From Agarivorans gilvus (GTDB lineage: Bacteria > Pseudomonadota > Gammaproteobacteria > Enterobacterales > Celerinatantimonadaceae): a stretch of DNA of 64,000 nt. Location of the stretch: positions 1,126,001-1,190,000 of the forward strand of contig NZ_CP013021.1 of NCBI RefSeq assembly GCF_001420915.1. The letters are read 5' to 3'. The notes under the pieces are model-generated. The model worked only from the letters and a program-made list of their open reading frames with translations. It searched no databases and had not been told where the DNA came from. Shown one piece after another: positions 29,766 through 39,195 of this stretch (the stretch's first letter is position 1; every line of letters starts with the position of its first letter). A program made the position numbers and the translations under genes.

Positions 29766-31976
29766 TTATAGCGAGCTGTATTTGTCGCGCAAACGTTGGC
29801 GAACAAATTCTGCAATCGTGTTAAATGCAAAGGTAAACACAAACAATACAAACGCTGCTAAGAACAGCACTCGGTAGTGTGAGCTTCCTACTTCTGATTC
29901 GGGCATCTCAACCGCGATATTGGCCGATAAGGTACGCATCCCTTGGAAGATACTCCAATCCATAACCGGCGTATTACCGGTGGCCATTAATACAATCATG
30001 GTCTCACCTACGGCACGCCCTAGGCCCATCATCACCGCCGAGAAAATACCGGGGCTAGCAGTTAAAATCACCACTTTAGTTAAGGTTTGCCATGGCGTCG
30101 CTCCTAAGGCCAAAGAGCCGTTACTCAAGTGCTTAGGCACCGAGAATATGGCATCTTCTGCAATCGAGAAAATCGTAGGAATGACCGCAAAGCCCATGGC
30201 TAAGCCCACCACCATCGAGTTACGCTGATCGAAGTTAACGCCCATTTCATTGGTCAAGAATAGCCGCGCATCACCATCAAACATCCATAGCTCTAATAAC
30301 GGGCTAAGCTCTATACAAACCCAACCAATCAGCAATACCACAGGAATCAGTACAATGGCATCCCAGCCTTCAGGCACCCATTGACGTACCTTTTTCGGCA
30401 TCTTCGACCAGCAGTAAGCACTTAATAGAAAACCTATGGGTAAAAACAACATAATGGCAATTACACCCGGTAGGTTGTCTTCAATTAAGGGAGCGAGCCA
30501 TAAGCCGGCAAGAAAACCCAAAATTACCGTAGGTAGGGCTTCCATAATTTCAACGGTAGGTTTAACCACCTTACGCAGCGGCGCCGACATGAAATAAGCG
30601 GTATAAATGGCCCCAGCTAAAGCAATTGGTGCGGCAAATAACATGGCGTAAAACGCCGCTTTAATGGTACCAAAAGAGATCGGCACCAAACTTAGCTTCG
30701 GCTCAAAGTCATCACTGGCAGAAGTTGATTGCCATACAAATTGAGGCTCCGGGTAACCCTCGTACCACACTTTGTGCCACAAGGCGCTCCAAGTCACTTC
30801 TGGGTGCTCATTCTCTACATGATAAAACTCTAAGCCTTTATCAGTTTGGCTTAACAAACCACTGGCACGAGGAGAAAACGCTAAGGAGCTGCTTAAACCG
30901 TCAGTGGCTTGGCGAACCAAGTGACCACCACCAGTAGTATGGAACAAAGAAATTGAGCCATCTTGAGCACTCACAGCGAAGCCTTTTCGATAGTACTCTA
31001 CGGCAATTTCATTCACTTTAGCGCCTGCGTCAAATTCACGGATTTGAGTCAACTTACGCACGCCGTCTTTAGCCACATCAAACCACTGGCTGATCTTGCC
31101 GTTATCATTTGCCACAATCAAAGAGCTAGCACCCGTTAACAGTGCTAAGTCTGTCACCTGAGCGCCTTTATTGTTCACAAAATCAACCGATCTCAATTGA
31201 ATATCTTCAATATCAGAGATGTCATAGTTGGCCAGTTGATTACCGTTGCGAATATATAAACGGCGCAAATCCGGAGTAACCAGGATTTGGTCAATACGCT
31301 TAGGTAAACTAGGAATATCAGCCGTTTCCGGCAACCATTCTATAGATTCACTAAACATATCCTCTTCGGCTTCATAACGGACTAACAAGCCACGACCGTC
31401 TTCGGTAATTGCCGCCACTACCGCCGCATCTTCTTGGCGTTCAAAAGCCAATTTAGCAATGGCCTTTCCTTGTGGATCAATTTCCAGTGCTTGTTCACCC
31501 ATGGGGAACTTCACTCCCGGAGTAATTAAGCGTTGGTCATTGGGGTAGCTCACACTGAATTTAGGAGCAATCACATAGGCCTTACCCTCACTAGTGCCAT
31601 AAATAACCGAAGCTTGGTTAGGCACTGTGCGGTCTGACGCAGTAATATCAGCCTCAAGCTGATAATCTTCAAAACTACGATTTTCCGGGGTTAAGCTAAA
31701 AAAACGTAAACGGCCATCGGCGTTAAAGCGATAAGCGATTTCGTTTTGCTCCTCAACACCAATGGCTACCGTAGCGCTGCTCTCTTGCAGCGGAATCACC
31801 TTGGTTTTATCTAAACTAGCGCCATAGAAAATAGGCGCAACTACGTACAATAAATAGAAGAAGATTAAGATCAACGCTAAAAGCACAACAATCCCGCCAG
31901 CACTTACGCTGTAACGGGTTAGTCGATCCTTAATTAAGCGTTGAGCACTACTATTAAATGACACTGACTGCGTCAT
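29766..31976 (-). CDS. pstC: Phosphate ABC transporter permease PstC (long form)
   Basis: PstC is the partner permease. This 736-residue form has an N-terminal helix (about 28-50), a large periplasmic insert of about 370 residues that looks beta-propeller-like from its alternating short strands, and the C-terminal permease domain (about 430-730) with the loop KHLSNGSLALGATPWQTL and RAVGETMIVLMATGNT. GAGGGA precedes the ATG. A PHO box lies 37 bases upstream, so the operon should respond to PhoB. Confidence 0.93.
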   Translation of the reverse strand: MTQSVSFNSSAQRLIKDRLTRYSVSAGGIVVLLALILIFFYLLYVVAPIFYGASLDKTKVIPLQESSATVAIGVEEQNEIAYRFNADGRLRFFSLTPENRSFEDYQLEADITASDRTVPNQASVIYGTSEGKAYVIAPKFSVSYPNDQRLITPGVKFPMGEQALEIDPQGKAIAKLAFERQEDAAVVAAITEDGRGLLVRYEAEEDMFSESIEWLPETADIPSLPKRIDQILVTPDLRRLYIRNGNQLANYDISDIEDIQLRSVDFVNNKGAQVTDLALLTGASSLIVANDNGKISQWFDVAKDGVRKLTQIREFDAGAKVNEIAVEYYRKGFAVSAQDGSISLFHTTGGGHLVRQATDGLSSSLAFSPRASGLLSQTDKGLEFYHVENEHPEVTWSALWHKVWYEGYPEPQFVWQSTSASDDFEPKLSLVPISFGTIKAAFYAMLFAAPIALAGAIYTAYFMSAPLRKVVKPTVEIMEALPTVILGFLAGLWLAPLIEDNLPGVIAIMLFLPIGFLLSAYCWSKMPKKVRQWVPEGWDAIVLIPVVLLIGWVCIELSPLLELWMFDGDARLFLTNEMGVNFDQRNSMVVGLAMGFAVIPTIFSIAEDAIFSVPKHLSNGSLALGATPWQTLTKVVILTASPGIFSAVMMGLGRAVGETMIVLMATGNTPVMDWSIFQGMRTLSANIAVEMPESEVGSSHYRVLFLAAFVLFVFTFAFNTIAEFVRQRLRDKYSSL

Positions 31977-32012
31977 ATATCCCTCACAATTTAATAGGTC
32001 TGGCGCAAGTAT

Positions 32013-32030
32013 ATGGCAGTTTTATGACAG
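32013..32030 (-). promoter_or_regulatory. PHO box upstream of pstC
   Basis: On the minus strand CTGTCATAAAACTGCCAT matches the two 7-base direct repeats of the PhoB box, with one change in the second repeat. It lies 37 bases before pstC. The rest of the 319-base pstC-gcvR gap is AT-rich with nothing else I can name. Confidence 0.8.
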
Positions 32031-32295
32031 TATTGTTACAGGGTGCAATACTAAAAAAAATGTCATCAAGATGAGGGATTAGAAACTGGCTTCGCCTATC
32101 ATTAGCAAAGCCATATTACATTTTTATGTATCTAATATTACATTAAAATTATATTGTATCGAGGCACCTTAAGTGCTTCTAAAATAAGCCTAAAGCGCTT
32201 CCTTATTTGGCTAAAGCTATGCATACTTTAAAGTCTTAGTTTGAGCCTTTAACACGTATACAAACACGCTAAGCTATCGGTTAAGGAGTAACAAG

Positions 32296-32799
32296 ATGAA
32301 ACAACTAGTGATCAGTGTCATTGGCAAAGACCGCCCGGGCATTGTTGACCAATTATCGGCTATTGTTTTGCAACACCAAGGTAACTGGTTGGCGAGTAGC
32401 CTTACCGAATTAGCTGGACAGTTTGCTGGTATCCTTCATATTGAAGTTCCCCCGGAACAAATGGCAGCACTCAGTCATGAGTTAATGCACCAAGCAGATT
32501 TACTGGTCAATATAGCCGAAGGCGCAGACGCGGCAGCGCCACAAAATAAACAGGTGGCGATTACGGTTACCGCCAACGATAGAAATGGTATTGTACAAGA
32601 GGTTACCCAAGCTTTAAGTAACTTAGGCATTAGCCTAAGTAAAATCCAAACCCATGTAGATAGTGCTCCTAATTGGGGCGGGCTTATTTTTAGCGCCAAG
32701 TTGCTCGTTCCCTGCGACAGTGAGCAGCAACTCATCACCATTCAGGAAACCTTAGAATCTTTAGCCGACGATTTGATGGTCGATATTGAGCAAGATTAA
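32296..32799 (+). CDS. ACT-domain protein of the GcvR family
   Basis: The 167-residue protein consists of two ACT domains (about 1-75 and 86-160), beginning KQLVISVIGKDRPGIVDQLSAIV and KQVAITVTANDRNGIVQEVTQAL. This is the GcvR arrangement; in E. coli GcvR blocks GcvA at the glycine cleavage operon when glycine is low. No gcvA or gcv gene is in the window, so the regulatory role is family inference. AAGGAG lies before the ATG, and ppk1 starts 25 bases downstream. Confidence 0.8.
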   Translation: MKQLVISVIGKDRPGIVDQLSAIVLQHQGNWLASSLTELAGQFAGILHIEVPPEQMAALSHELMHQADLLVNIAEGADAAAPQNKQVAITVTANDRNGIVQEVTQALSNLGISLSKIQTHVDSAPNWGGLIFSAKLLVPCDSEQQLITIQETLESLADDLMVDIEQD

Positions 32800-32824
32800 T
32801 TTATTTAGTTGTTACAGGTGAATA

Positions 32825-34915
32825 ATGAGCGACAGTCTGTATATAGAAAAAGAGTTAAGTTGGCTTTCGTTTAATCAACGAGTTCTACAAGAAGCCCAAG
32901 ACACCTCGGTTCCAATTATCGAAAGAGTCCGGTTTTTAGGTATTTTCTCCAACAACCAAGACGAATTTTATAAGGTTCGGGTTGCCGCCTTGAAGCGACG
33001 AGTCATCCTTAATGAAGTAAAAAACAAAGATGATGGTTCGATTAAGTTGCTCAATGATGTTCAAGCCAAACTCGCTGAATTGCAGGATGATTTTGATGCG
33101 ACTTATCGGGATATTATTCTCACTCTTGCGCGTCGCAATATTTTCCTAATTAATGAGGACCAACTCAGCGATAACCACCAAATATGGGTAAGAAAATTCT
33201 TTAAAGATAAAGTATTGCGCCACATTACCCCCATCGTACTAACCAAGCGTACCGACCTAGTTAAATTCTTGAAAGATGAATACACCTATCTTGCGGTAGA
33301 AGTGTTAAAGGGTAGCAAAGAAGACCACTTATTGATTGAGATCCCCACAGACAGCCTGCCGCGCTTTGTGGTACTGCCCCCCGATGGTTCTAAAGCGCGC
33401 AAGACCATGATCATTTTGGACAATATCATTCGCTTTTGTCTAGATGATTTACTGCGCGGTTTCTACGAGTATGATTCGGTTGCAGCCTATTCGATTAAAA
33501 TGACGCGAGACGCCGAATACGACCTCACCGATGAGGTTGACCAAAGCCTATTAGAAAAGATGTCTGAAGGCATTAAACAGCGGCTCACCGCCGAGCCGGT
33601 GCGCTTTGTTTACGACAGAGAAATGCCAGCGAGTATGGTAAAACGGCTGAGTAAGATGCTGCATATTTCAAAGCTTGACCATAGTATCAGCGGTAGCCGC
33701 TACCATAACTTTAAAGACTTTATCGCGTTTCCCAATGTGGGAAGAAAGTACCTAGAAAACAAAAAATTATCGGCGCTTAATTGCCGCGACTTTGATAGCT
33801 TTGATACCATTTTTGATGCCATTAGCGCTCGTGATATTTTACTCTACTACCCCTACCATAAATTTAGGTATATCTCGGAGTTTGTTCGCCAAGCCTCCTT
33901 TGACCCTAAAGTCATCAGCATTAAAATCAACATTTATCGTGTAGCCAAAAAGTCGCATTTGATGAATTCTCTGATCGATGCCGCCAACAATGGCAAACGA
34001 GTAACGGTAGTGATTGAGCTACGAGCCCGATTCGATGAAGGTGCTAATATTGAGTGGGCACAATTGCTCACCGACGCGGGCGTGAAAGTGGTATTTGGTG
34101 TCCCCACACTAAAAGTGCACTGTAAGCTACTTCTTATTACCCGTAGAGAAGGCGAGCAACGGGTCACCTATAGCCACATAGGTACTGGTAACTTTCATGA
34201 AAAAACCGCCAAAATCTACACTGACTTTGCTCTATTCACCAAGAATCAAGAAATTGGCCAAGAAATTGAAAACGTATTTCGTTTCATTCAACAGCCCTAT
34301 CGGCGCTTTAAGTTTCAACATTTAATTGTCTCCCCCAACGATACGCGGCGTCGTTTGTTCAGCTTAATTGATTACGAAATTAACCAAGCTAATGCTGGGA
34401 ACCCAGGGGCGATTACCATTAAAGTCAATAACTTGGTCGACAAAGGTATCATTACGCGGCTTTATGCGGCCAGTAAAGCTGGGGTGAAAATCCGCATGAT
34501 TATTCGCGGTATGTGCTCACTAGTACCTGGCCTTGAAGGCATTAGCGACAACATCAAAATTATCAGCATTGTCGATCGCTTCCTCGAGCATCCACGAGTA
34601 TTTCATTTCCATCATGGTGGTGAAGAACAAGTATATATCGCCTCTTTTGACTGGATGACGCGCAATATTGAGGAGCGCGTCGAAGTCGGCGTTCCCATTT
34701 ACGACCAAGAATTGAAGCAACGAGTGATTGACTTGCTGGAACTACAATTCGCCGATACCACCAAGGCGCGCATCATCGATGCCAAACAGCAAAACCTTTA
34801 TGTAAGCCGTGGTAATCGTCGTAAGATCCGCTCGCAAATTTGGACCCATGACTACTTAAAAGCCATAGAATCGAAACCTCGCCGCAAGATAGTAGTGGAA
34901 GGCGACAACGAGTAA
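32825..34915 (+). CDS. ppk1: Polyphosphate kinase 1
   Basis: Ppk1 makes polyphosphate from ATP. The 696-residue enzyme matches the E. coli length (688). It starts with the N-domain YIEKELSWLSFNQRVLQEA and has the catalytic histidine region YSHIGTGNFHEKTAKIYTDF and later RNIEERVEVGVPIYD. The exopolyphosphatase gene ppx that follows it in E. coli is absent here. It fits the surrounding phosphate genes, but I see no PHO box directly in front of it. Confidence 0.96.
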   Translation: MSDSLYIEKELSWLSFNQRVLQEAQDTSVPIIERVRFLGIFSNNQDEFYKVRVAALKRRVILNEVKNKDDGSIKLLNDVQAKLAELQDDFDATYRDIILTLARRNIFLINEDQLSDNHQIWVRKFFKDKVLRHITPIVLTKRTDLVKFLKDEYTYLAVEVLKGSKEDHLLIEIPTDSLPRFVVLPPDGSKARKTMIILDNIIRFCLDDLLRGFYEYDSVAAYSIKMTRDAEYDLTDEVDQSLLEKMSEGIKQRLTAEPVRFVYDREMPASMVKRLSKMLHISKLDHSISGSRYHNFKDFIAFPNVGRKYLENKKLSALNCRDFDSFDTIFDAISARDILLYYPYHKFRYISEFVRQASFDPKVISIKINIYRVAKKSHLMNSLIDAANNGKRVTVVIELRARFDEGANIEWAQLLTDAGVKVVFGVPTLKVHCKLLLITRREGEQRVTYSHIGTGNFHEKTAKIYTDFALFTKNQEIGQEIENVFRFIQQPYRRFKFQHLIVSPNDTRRRLFSLIDYEINQANAGNPGAITIKVNNLVDKGIITRLYAASKAGVKIRMIIRGMCSLVPGLEGISDNIKIISIVDRFLEHPRVFHFHHGGEEQVYIASFDWMTRNIEERVEVGVPIYDQELKQRVIDLLELQFADTTKARIIDAKQQNLYVSRGNRRKIRSQIWTHDYLKAIESKPRRKIVVEGDNE

Positions 34916-34917
34916 TA

Positions 34918-34946
34918 AATAAAAAGGCCGCAACTTTGCGGCCTTA
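34918..34946 (-). terminator. Bidirectional terminator between ppk1 and the HD gene
   Basis: AAGGCCGC (34924-34931) pairs with GCGGCCTT (34938-34945). On the minus strand TTTTTATTTATT follows. The stem overlaps the stop codon of the minus-strand HD gene (34944-34946), so one hairpin appears to serve both convergent genes. Confidence 0.75.
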
Positions 34947-35585
34947 ATCGTTCATCGGTTCAAGCTCTGAGCCTAACTGGGCCAGATAACTGCGCATAAA
35001 ATCACTGCGCCGCTTAGCTTCCCGTTTCGCCGCTTCAGTATGCAGACTATCGCCTATCAGTAGCAGCTTAGTGTAGAAGTGATCTAGCGAATAAGCTTGA
35101 TCATCAGCCGCGCGCCGCTGACAAAATGGGTCTTGGCTATGATAAAATGGCCTACCGAGTTGGCTGCCAACTTGAATACAGCGAGTAATGCCTATCGCCC
35201 CCAAAGCGTCAAGGCGGTCAGCATCCTGTACCACCTTTGCTTCAAGCGTAGTTGCCACCACATTGCCACTGTAACTATGGGCGGATATCGCATGATGAAT
35301 TGCGGAAAACAACCGAGGCTCGTATCCAATCTGCTTCAAGAAATCCACCGCCTTATCCGCGGCCCATTGTGCAGCCATATGCCGTTGCGGATGGCTTTTA
35401 TCCAAACTCACACAATCGTGCAACCATGCGGCGGGTTCCACAACAGCCAAATTCGCCTGTTCTTGTTTAGCCAAAGACACCGCCAATTTAACCACCCTTT
35501 GAACATGATCTAGCTGATGAGCAGCATCAGCCTTGGTCTGATCTAACAAAAAACCTGAACAAGCCTGAGCTAAAGTCTGATCCAT
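34944..35585 (-). CDS. HD-domain phosphohydrolase (YedJ-like)
   Basis: The 213-residue cytoplasmic HD protein has the metal motif residues in HQLDHVQRVVKLA, AAWLHDCVSLDKSHPQR and AISAHSYSG, and VQDADRLDALGAIGITR. This pattern is typical of the YedJ/YpgQ pyrophosphohydrolase-like group; the substrate is not certain. I chose the ATG at 35583-35585, which has AAGGAGT upstream, over an in-frame one 39 bases earlier that would add a Cys-rich leader. Confidence 0.82.
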   Translation of the reverse strand: MDQTLAQACSGFLLDQTKADAAHQLDHVQRVVKLAVSLAKQEQANLAVVEPAAWLHDCVSLDKSHPQRHMAAQWAADKAVDFLKQIGYEPRLFSAIHHAISAHSYSGNVVATTLEAKVVQDADRLDALGAIGITRCIQVGSQLGRPFYHSQDPFCQRRAADDQAYSLDHFYTKLLLIGDSLHTEAAKREAKRRSDFMRSYLAQLGSELEPMND

Positions 35586-35706
35586 AATGACTCCTTTACA
35601 GCAGCACCTTGCTCTTAACAACAATAAGCTAGCGCTTCAATCTTTGGGATAATAAACAGGCTTAAAGCTTAGCTCAATCAAGCCTCAGTTCGAGAAAGGG
35701 TACAGC

Positions 35707-35736
35707 AACAAAAAAGCAGCCTCAATGGGCTGCTTT
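35707..35736 (-). terminator. Terminator of the PEP-CTERM gene
   Basis: AAAGCAGCC (35713-35721) pairs with GGCTGCTTT (35728-35736), and on the minus strand TTTTTTGTTG follows. It begins 19 bases past the stop of the PEP-CTERM gene. Confidence 0.8.
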
Positions 35737-35754
35737 GCTCGTTTAAAGGTGCTA

Positions 35755-36672
35755 CTACAAGCGGCGGCGCGACAAGCGAGAAATAACGCCACCGAATATA
35801 GCGAGAATAATAATGCCTAAAGTACTAGGCTCGCTAACAACCACACTTGAATCGGCTGGATCACGCGCCCATACACTCAGATGAGAAATACCTTGTGGAT
35901 TGTTATTTCGATTTAGAAAATCACCTGTATATAAGCTACCAGACAACTGATAAGGGGTTAAAAAGTTTAAACCCGGTTCGGTGTCAAAAATATCTACAAA
36001 ATCAAAATCATAGATAATAAAGCTATCACCCACCTTAATAGAGAAAGCCAAGTGGTCGAAGGTGGCTTCACCTAATAACTGCTGTACTTGTTCGATAATG
36101 TAAGGGTCAGTTTGAATCACCCACTCCACTTCAGTACAGTCACCTAAATTACCACCGACACAGGTAAATGACATGTCTAATAAAGCGTCGATATCTAGAA
36201 ATAAGCCATCGGGAACCACTGGGCCAGATTGGTCGTAATTTACGTTTAAGTCTTGATCAACATCGGCTAATTGGATCCAACCAGGGTCATCAGCTACGCC
36301 GAAAGGCATGTCATCTAGGTTTTGTAATTCATCTGGTTCGATAAAGAATAAACTATCACCTGGACCATAGGAGGTGTTCAATAAACCATCGCCGTTCTGG
36401 CCAATATTAATCACCGGATCACTGGGGTCATCATTACCATCAAACACCAAACAACTGGTCGCATCGTAGGGTCCATTCACCAGTAGTTCACCAGATAACA
36501 CAACACCGTCTGCAGGATTAGCAGCAGCGCTCACTTCTTTAATGGAAGTGAGCTGGGCATATTCAGGATTACAGCTAGAACTCACATAATATGCGATTGG
36601 TGTCGCCCAAACTTGGCCAAATATACCAACGGCGAGTACTGCCGTTATAATCCGAAAAAGTTTAGCAAACAT
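35755..36672 (-). CDS. PEP-CTERM sorting domain protein, exported
   Basis: The 305-residue protein has a signal peptide (MFAKLFRIITAVLAVGIFGQVWA) and ends in a PEP-CTERM anchor: VVSEPSTLGIIILAIFGG, then a basic tail SRLSRRRL. Proteins with this tail are recognised by an exosortase and placed at the cell surface or in exopolysaccharide. The middle is acidic and Asp/Asn-rich (NDDPSDPVINIGQNGDG), with no domain I know. Two cysteines (SCNPEY and TSCLVFDG) may pair. The ATG at 36670-36672 has GAAGG upstream; the longer in-frame start would destroy the signal peptide. No exosortase is in the window. Confidence 0.85.
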   Translation of the reverse strand: MFAKLFRIITAVLAVGIFGQVWATPIAYYVSSSCNPEYAQLTSIKEVSAAANPADGVVLSGELLVNGPYDATSCLVFDGNDDPSDPVINIGQNGDGLLNTSYGPGDSLFFIEPDELQNLDDMPFGVADDPGWIQLADVDQDLNVNYDQSGPVVPDGLFLDIDALLDMSFTCVGGNLGDCTEVEWVIQTDPYIIEQVQQLLGEATFDHLAFSIKVGDSFIIYDFDFVDIFDTEPGLNFLTPYQLSGSLYTGDFLNRNNNPQGISHLSVWARDPADSSVVVSEPSTLGIIILAIFGGVISRLSRRRL

Positions 36673-36938
36673 AACAACCTTCTTAGTATGACTATGGCAA
36701 TTAAATTTAATTACCAATTTTGTATTATATAAGAAAAATATGCACAAACTAAGCCAATGAAAAATTATTCTTTTATTTCAACAAATTAACCTTTAAATCA
36801 AATATATTTAGCTCGTCAATGTAAAAATTTTCGACAAAAAGAAAGAGAAGCGGTATGGCTACAAGTTGTGGTTTAAGCAGTAGAGCGGCTAACTATCACT
36901 TGCTAAACTACAGCAAACCTCTGCAAACATGAGCAAAC

Positions 36939-37427
36939 ATGTCTAATAAGATCTACTATTTACAACAATCAAACGTCGAGCAAATCAACAGTAAACCGCT
37001 ACCAAGCACCATTCAAATAGAAGAAATTAAACAACATCAGGCCTCGGCAAGTAGACAATTCTACCTCGAAGTTGGCCAACATTGGCAATGGAATGATAAA
37101 CGTCAGTGGTCTGAGCAAGATTGGAACAACTACACCCAGAGCAAAACATTAAGAACCTTTGCCGCCTATCAAGACCAGCAATTTGTGGGTTATTTTGAAC
37201 TGGAAAAACACGCTGATGAGAGTGTTGAGATAGCTTACTTTGGCTTAGCTAAACACTTTCTAGGCCAAAGAATTGGTGGAGGATTACTTAGCCGCTGTTT
37301 GTATAGTGCCTGGCAGTGGCAAGCGAGTCGCGTCTGGGTACATACTTGTGATTTAGACCACCCCAGCGCCTTAGCCAACTACCAAGCGCGCGGGATGGAA
37401 CTGTATAAAACCGAATGTGACAGTTAA
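36939..37427 (+). CDS. GNAT family N-acetyltransferase
   Basis: The 162-residue GNAT-fold protein has the acetyl-CoA loop within HFLGQRIGGGLLSRCLYSAW (Q/R-x-x-G-x-G/A type) and the later beta strands VWVHTCDLDHPSALANYQARG. The acceptor is unknown. It converges on the DyP peroxidase gene and their 3' ends overlap by 4 bases (37424-37427). Confidence 0.8.
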   Translation: MSNKIYYLQQSNVEQINSKPLPSTIQIEEIKQHQASASRQFYLEVGQHWQWNDKRQWSEQDWNNYTQSKTLRTFAAYQDQQFVGYFELEKHADESVEIAYFGLAKHFLGQRIGGGLLSRCLYSAWQWQASRVWVHTCDLDHPSALANYQARGMELYKTECDS

Positions 37428-38299
37428 CTTAAACGCGATAAATCTAAGTTCTCACCGTCTATCGCTGGGCACCAGTAATAGCCGGTAGTTAAAGGACGAC
37501 TAAATTGAAATAAGCCGTCCTCAATACCATCTTCAAGGCCCAGCATCCGTTTTAGCTGTACTTCAAAAGGATATAAGCTGCTGGCAAAACAAACGAAATT
37601 AAGACCACAGTCCTGACCTTTAATCCAAGGAAGACTACGACGCAACATAAAGGCTTCAGGACTAAAACTTTCCTGCGCAGTACGCCGTACATGGGCATAA
37701 GCCGGTGATTCAGGAAATTCAACGTTATCGCTTTTTCTGCGGCCAATAATATCATCTTGCTGCTGGTTAGAGAGACTATTGAAGTGATCTAGCTGATGTT
37801 GCCATTTTTGCACTGCCAACATCGTTGAGCCCGCAATGCCTTTATCTCCGGTCATCGCTACAACCTCTGGAGCCTCTGTTTCATCAGGGTTTTCGGTGCC
37901 ATCTTCATAACCGGTTAAATCACGCCCTTTGCGATGACAAAAGCCTTCAAGTTGCTCATTTAAACTAAAGGTGGGTAACAATGTCGCTAACCATTGCTGT
38001 ACGCGTAGCATCACCACACCGGGGTCGCTACCACTCACTCTTAACCACAAATCATCTTGATTGGCGGGACTAATACGGTTTATGCCCTGAATACTCGATG
38101 CAGCTTTAACACCTGGGATGTCTGCTTTCAGCTGAGCCAATAAGGGCTGGCCAAAGCCCACTACGCTGTCATCTATCTGATAAACCTTTGGCAGCTCAGC
38201 AAGACATGTCGCTAGAGAAGCGGGGTTAACCAGACTAAAGCGCAAAAAACTTGCATAGCCATGTTCTGCTTTAAGGATTAAAGGTTGGATTAAAGACAT
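37424..38299 (-). CDS. Dye-decolorizing (DyP-type) heme peroxidase
   Basis: The 291-residue protein belongs to the DyP peroxidases. It has the hallmark GYEDGTENP (the GxxDG motif with catalytic aspartate), a heme-ligand histidine region near YAHVRRTAQESFSPEAFMLRR, and GLNFVCFASSLYPFEVQLKRML. No Tat signal is visible, so it is cytoplasmic or cargo for an encapsulin; no encapsulin gene is seen. Its weak binding site is GAGAGT. The promoter side opens toward the small-protein array, which has its own terminator. Confidence 0.92.
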   Translation of the reverse strand: MSLIQPLILKAEHGYASFLRFSLVNPASLATCLAELPKVYQIDDSVVGFGQPLLAQLKADIPGVKAASSIQGINRISPANQDDLWLRVSGSDPGVVMLRVQQWLATLLPTFSLNEQLEGFCHRKGRDLTGYEDGTENPDETEAPEVVAMTGDKGIAGSTMLAVQKWQHQLDHFNSLSNQQQDDIIGRRKSDNVEFPESPAYAHVRRTAQESFSPEAFMLRRSLPWIKGQDCGLNFVCFASSLYPFEVQLKRMLGLEDGIEDGLFQFSRPLTTGYYWCPAIDGENLDLSRLS

Positions 38300-38395
38300 A
38301 AATTACTCTCATGTAACAAAGATTGTTAAGCAGTATAAGCAATTTATTGTTGAAATTATTTGATAAGAAGTAAATTAAAATGTAATCAAATCAAC

Positions 38396-38428
38396 GAAAA
38401 ATGCCTGATGCTATTCGCTATCAGGCAT
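38396..38428 (-). terminator. Terminator of small-protein unit 1
   Basis: ATGCCTGAT (38401-38409) pairs with ATCAGGCAT (38420-38428) and TTTTT follows on the minus strand. It lies about 95 bases past the unit 1 stop. Confidence 0.7.
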
Positions 38429-38521
38429 TCTAAAACATTTGACTCATAGTGTATTCTCGCTCAGTTTACTGTCGCTTTCCTCGAAAGCTAAGTGCTAAGC
38501 CCACATGTTCAAATGTGAGGA

Positions 38522-38617
38522 TTAACGGTGAATGTTATTTGAATCAGTCGCCTTATTGTAGCCAGCTGCTTTAGTGAAATAATACGTGGTATATAACGAA
38601 CCAAAGTAATCAAACAT
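38522..38617 (-). CDS. Small Tyr-rich protein, array unit 1 (31 residues)
   Basis: Translation gives MFDYFGSLYTTYYFTKAAGY followed by an 11-residue polar tail ending NNIHR. I do not recognise the family. The start has TAGGAG 8 bases upstream. The aromatic N-terminal half (F2, Y4, F5, Y9, Y12, Y13, F14) could be an amphipathic or membrane-touching helix, and the C-terminal half is polar. Sister genes lie at 38948-39046 and 39368-39466; all three share MFDYFG, LY, YY, a K-A pair and the end IHR. Two CRP-type dyads precede it. It is too short for routine gene calling. Confidence 0.8.
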   Translation of the reverse strand: MFDYFGSLYTTYYFTKAAGYNKATDSNNIHR

Positions 38618-38643
38618 AGTCTTGCTCCTAAGTAACTTTATTG

Positions 38644-38716
38644 TGTGACCCAAGTCACAAAACAAATATTAATGTGATACAGATCACATTGCAAGCCTAA
38701 TTTTGATATTTGTTTA
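38644..38716 (-). promoter_or_regulatory. Dyad array before unit 1: two CRP-type sites and a half FNR-type site
   Basis: TGTGA-CCCAAG-TCACA (38644-38659) and TGTGA-TACAGA-TCACA (38673-38688) are both perfect CRP consensus arms, 29 bases apart. At the next 29-30-base step TTGAT (38703-38707) is one arm of an FNR-type box with a degenerate second arm. The near site ends only 27 bases before the ATG, so it may lie over the promoter or in the leader, which would fit repression as well as activation. Confidence 0.7.
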
Positions 38717-38807
38717 AAAATCACTCAAATGCTTCGTCCTTATTCAGTAATACGCTTTAACTAGGCTCTCGCCAGAGCCGAAAAATCACCCGAACATTAA
38801 GAAAACA

Positions 38808-38845
38808 ACAAAAAGCGCCTGAAAGAAGATTTCATTTCAGGCGCT
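38808..38845 (-). terminator. Terminator of small-protein unit 2
   Basis: AGCGCCTGAAA (38814-38824) pairs perfectly with TTTCAGGCGCT (38835-38845), followed by TTTTTGTTG on the minus strand. It is about 100 bases past the unit 2 stop. Confidence 0.75.
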
Positions 38846-38947
38846 GCTGGTAGATTGTTTCATCAATGGTGTCTCGAATACTATTTAAGACATGTTATAC
38901 ATAGCCATTTGGCTTAAAGCTACGGCCTCGGCTTTTGGCCCCTTAGC

Positions 38948-39046
38948 TTAACGGTGAATGTCTTTAGTTGGCTGGTTATTAAAGCGGTATTCATCCGCCT
39001 TGTTGATGTAGTAGGACATATATAGTGCACCGAAATAATCAAACAT
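38948..39046 (-). CDS. Small Tyr-rich protein, array unit 2 (32 residues)
   Basis: The product begins MFDYFGALYMSYYINKADEY and ends in a 12-residue polar tail finishing TKDIHR. It aligns without gaps to unit 3 and with one gap to unit 1. A TAGGAG site stands 8 bases before the ATG. Conserved residues are M1 to G6, L8, Y9, Y12, Y13, K16, A17, Y20 and the terminal D/N-I-H-R. The function is unknown; a membrane-associated or partner-binding microprotein is only one possibility. Confidence 0.8.
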   Translation of the reverse strand: MFDYFGALYMSYYINKADEYRFNNQPTKDIHR

Positions 39047-39070
39047 AGTCTTACTCCTAATTCTTTTAAA

Positions 39071-39141
39071 CGTGACACAGGTCACATTTAAAATCTAACG
39101 TGACAAAGATCACATTGCAAGTTTTTTTACATAAAAATCAA
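39071..39141 (-). promoter_or_regulatory. Dyad array before unit 2
   Basis: CGTGA-CACAGG-TCACA (39071-39086) and CGTGA-CAAAGA-TCACA (39099-39114) are two CRP-type sites 28 bases apart. TACAT-AAAA-ATCAA (39128-39141) is an FNR-type box with eight of ten consensus bases, another 28 bases on. The near site ends 25 bases before the ATG. Confidence 0.65.
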
Positions 39142-39195
39142 AGATAAAGTTCTAGTAGGTTTGCGAGTAAAGATAGCTGGGAAGAAGACGAGGAA

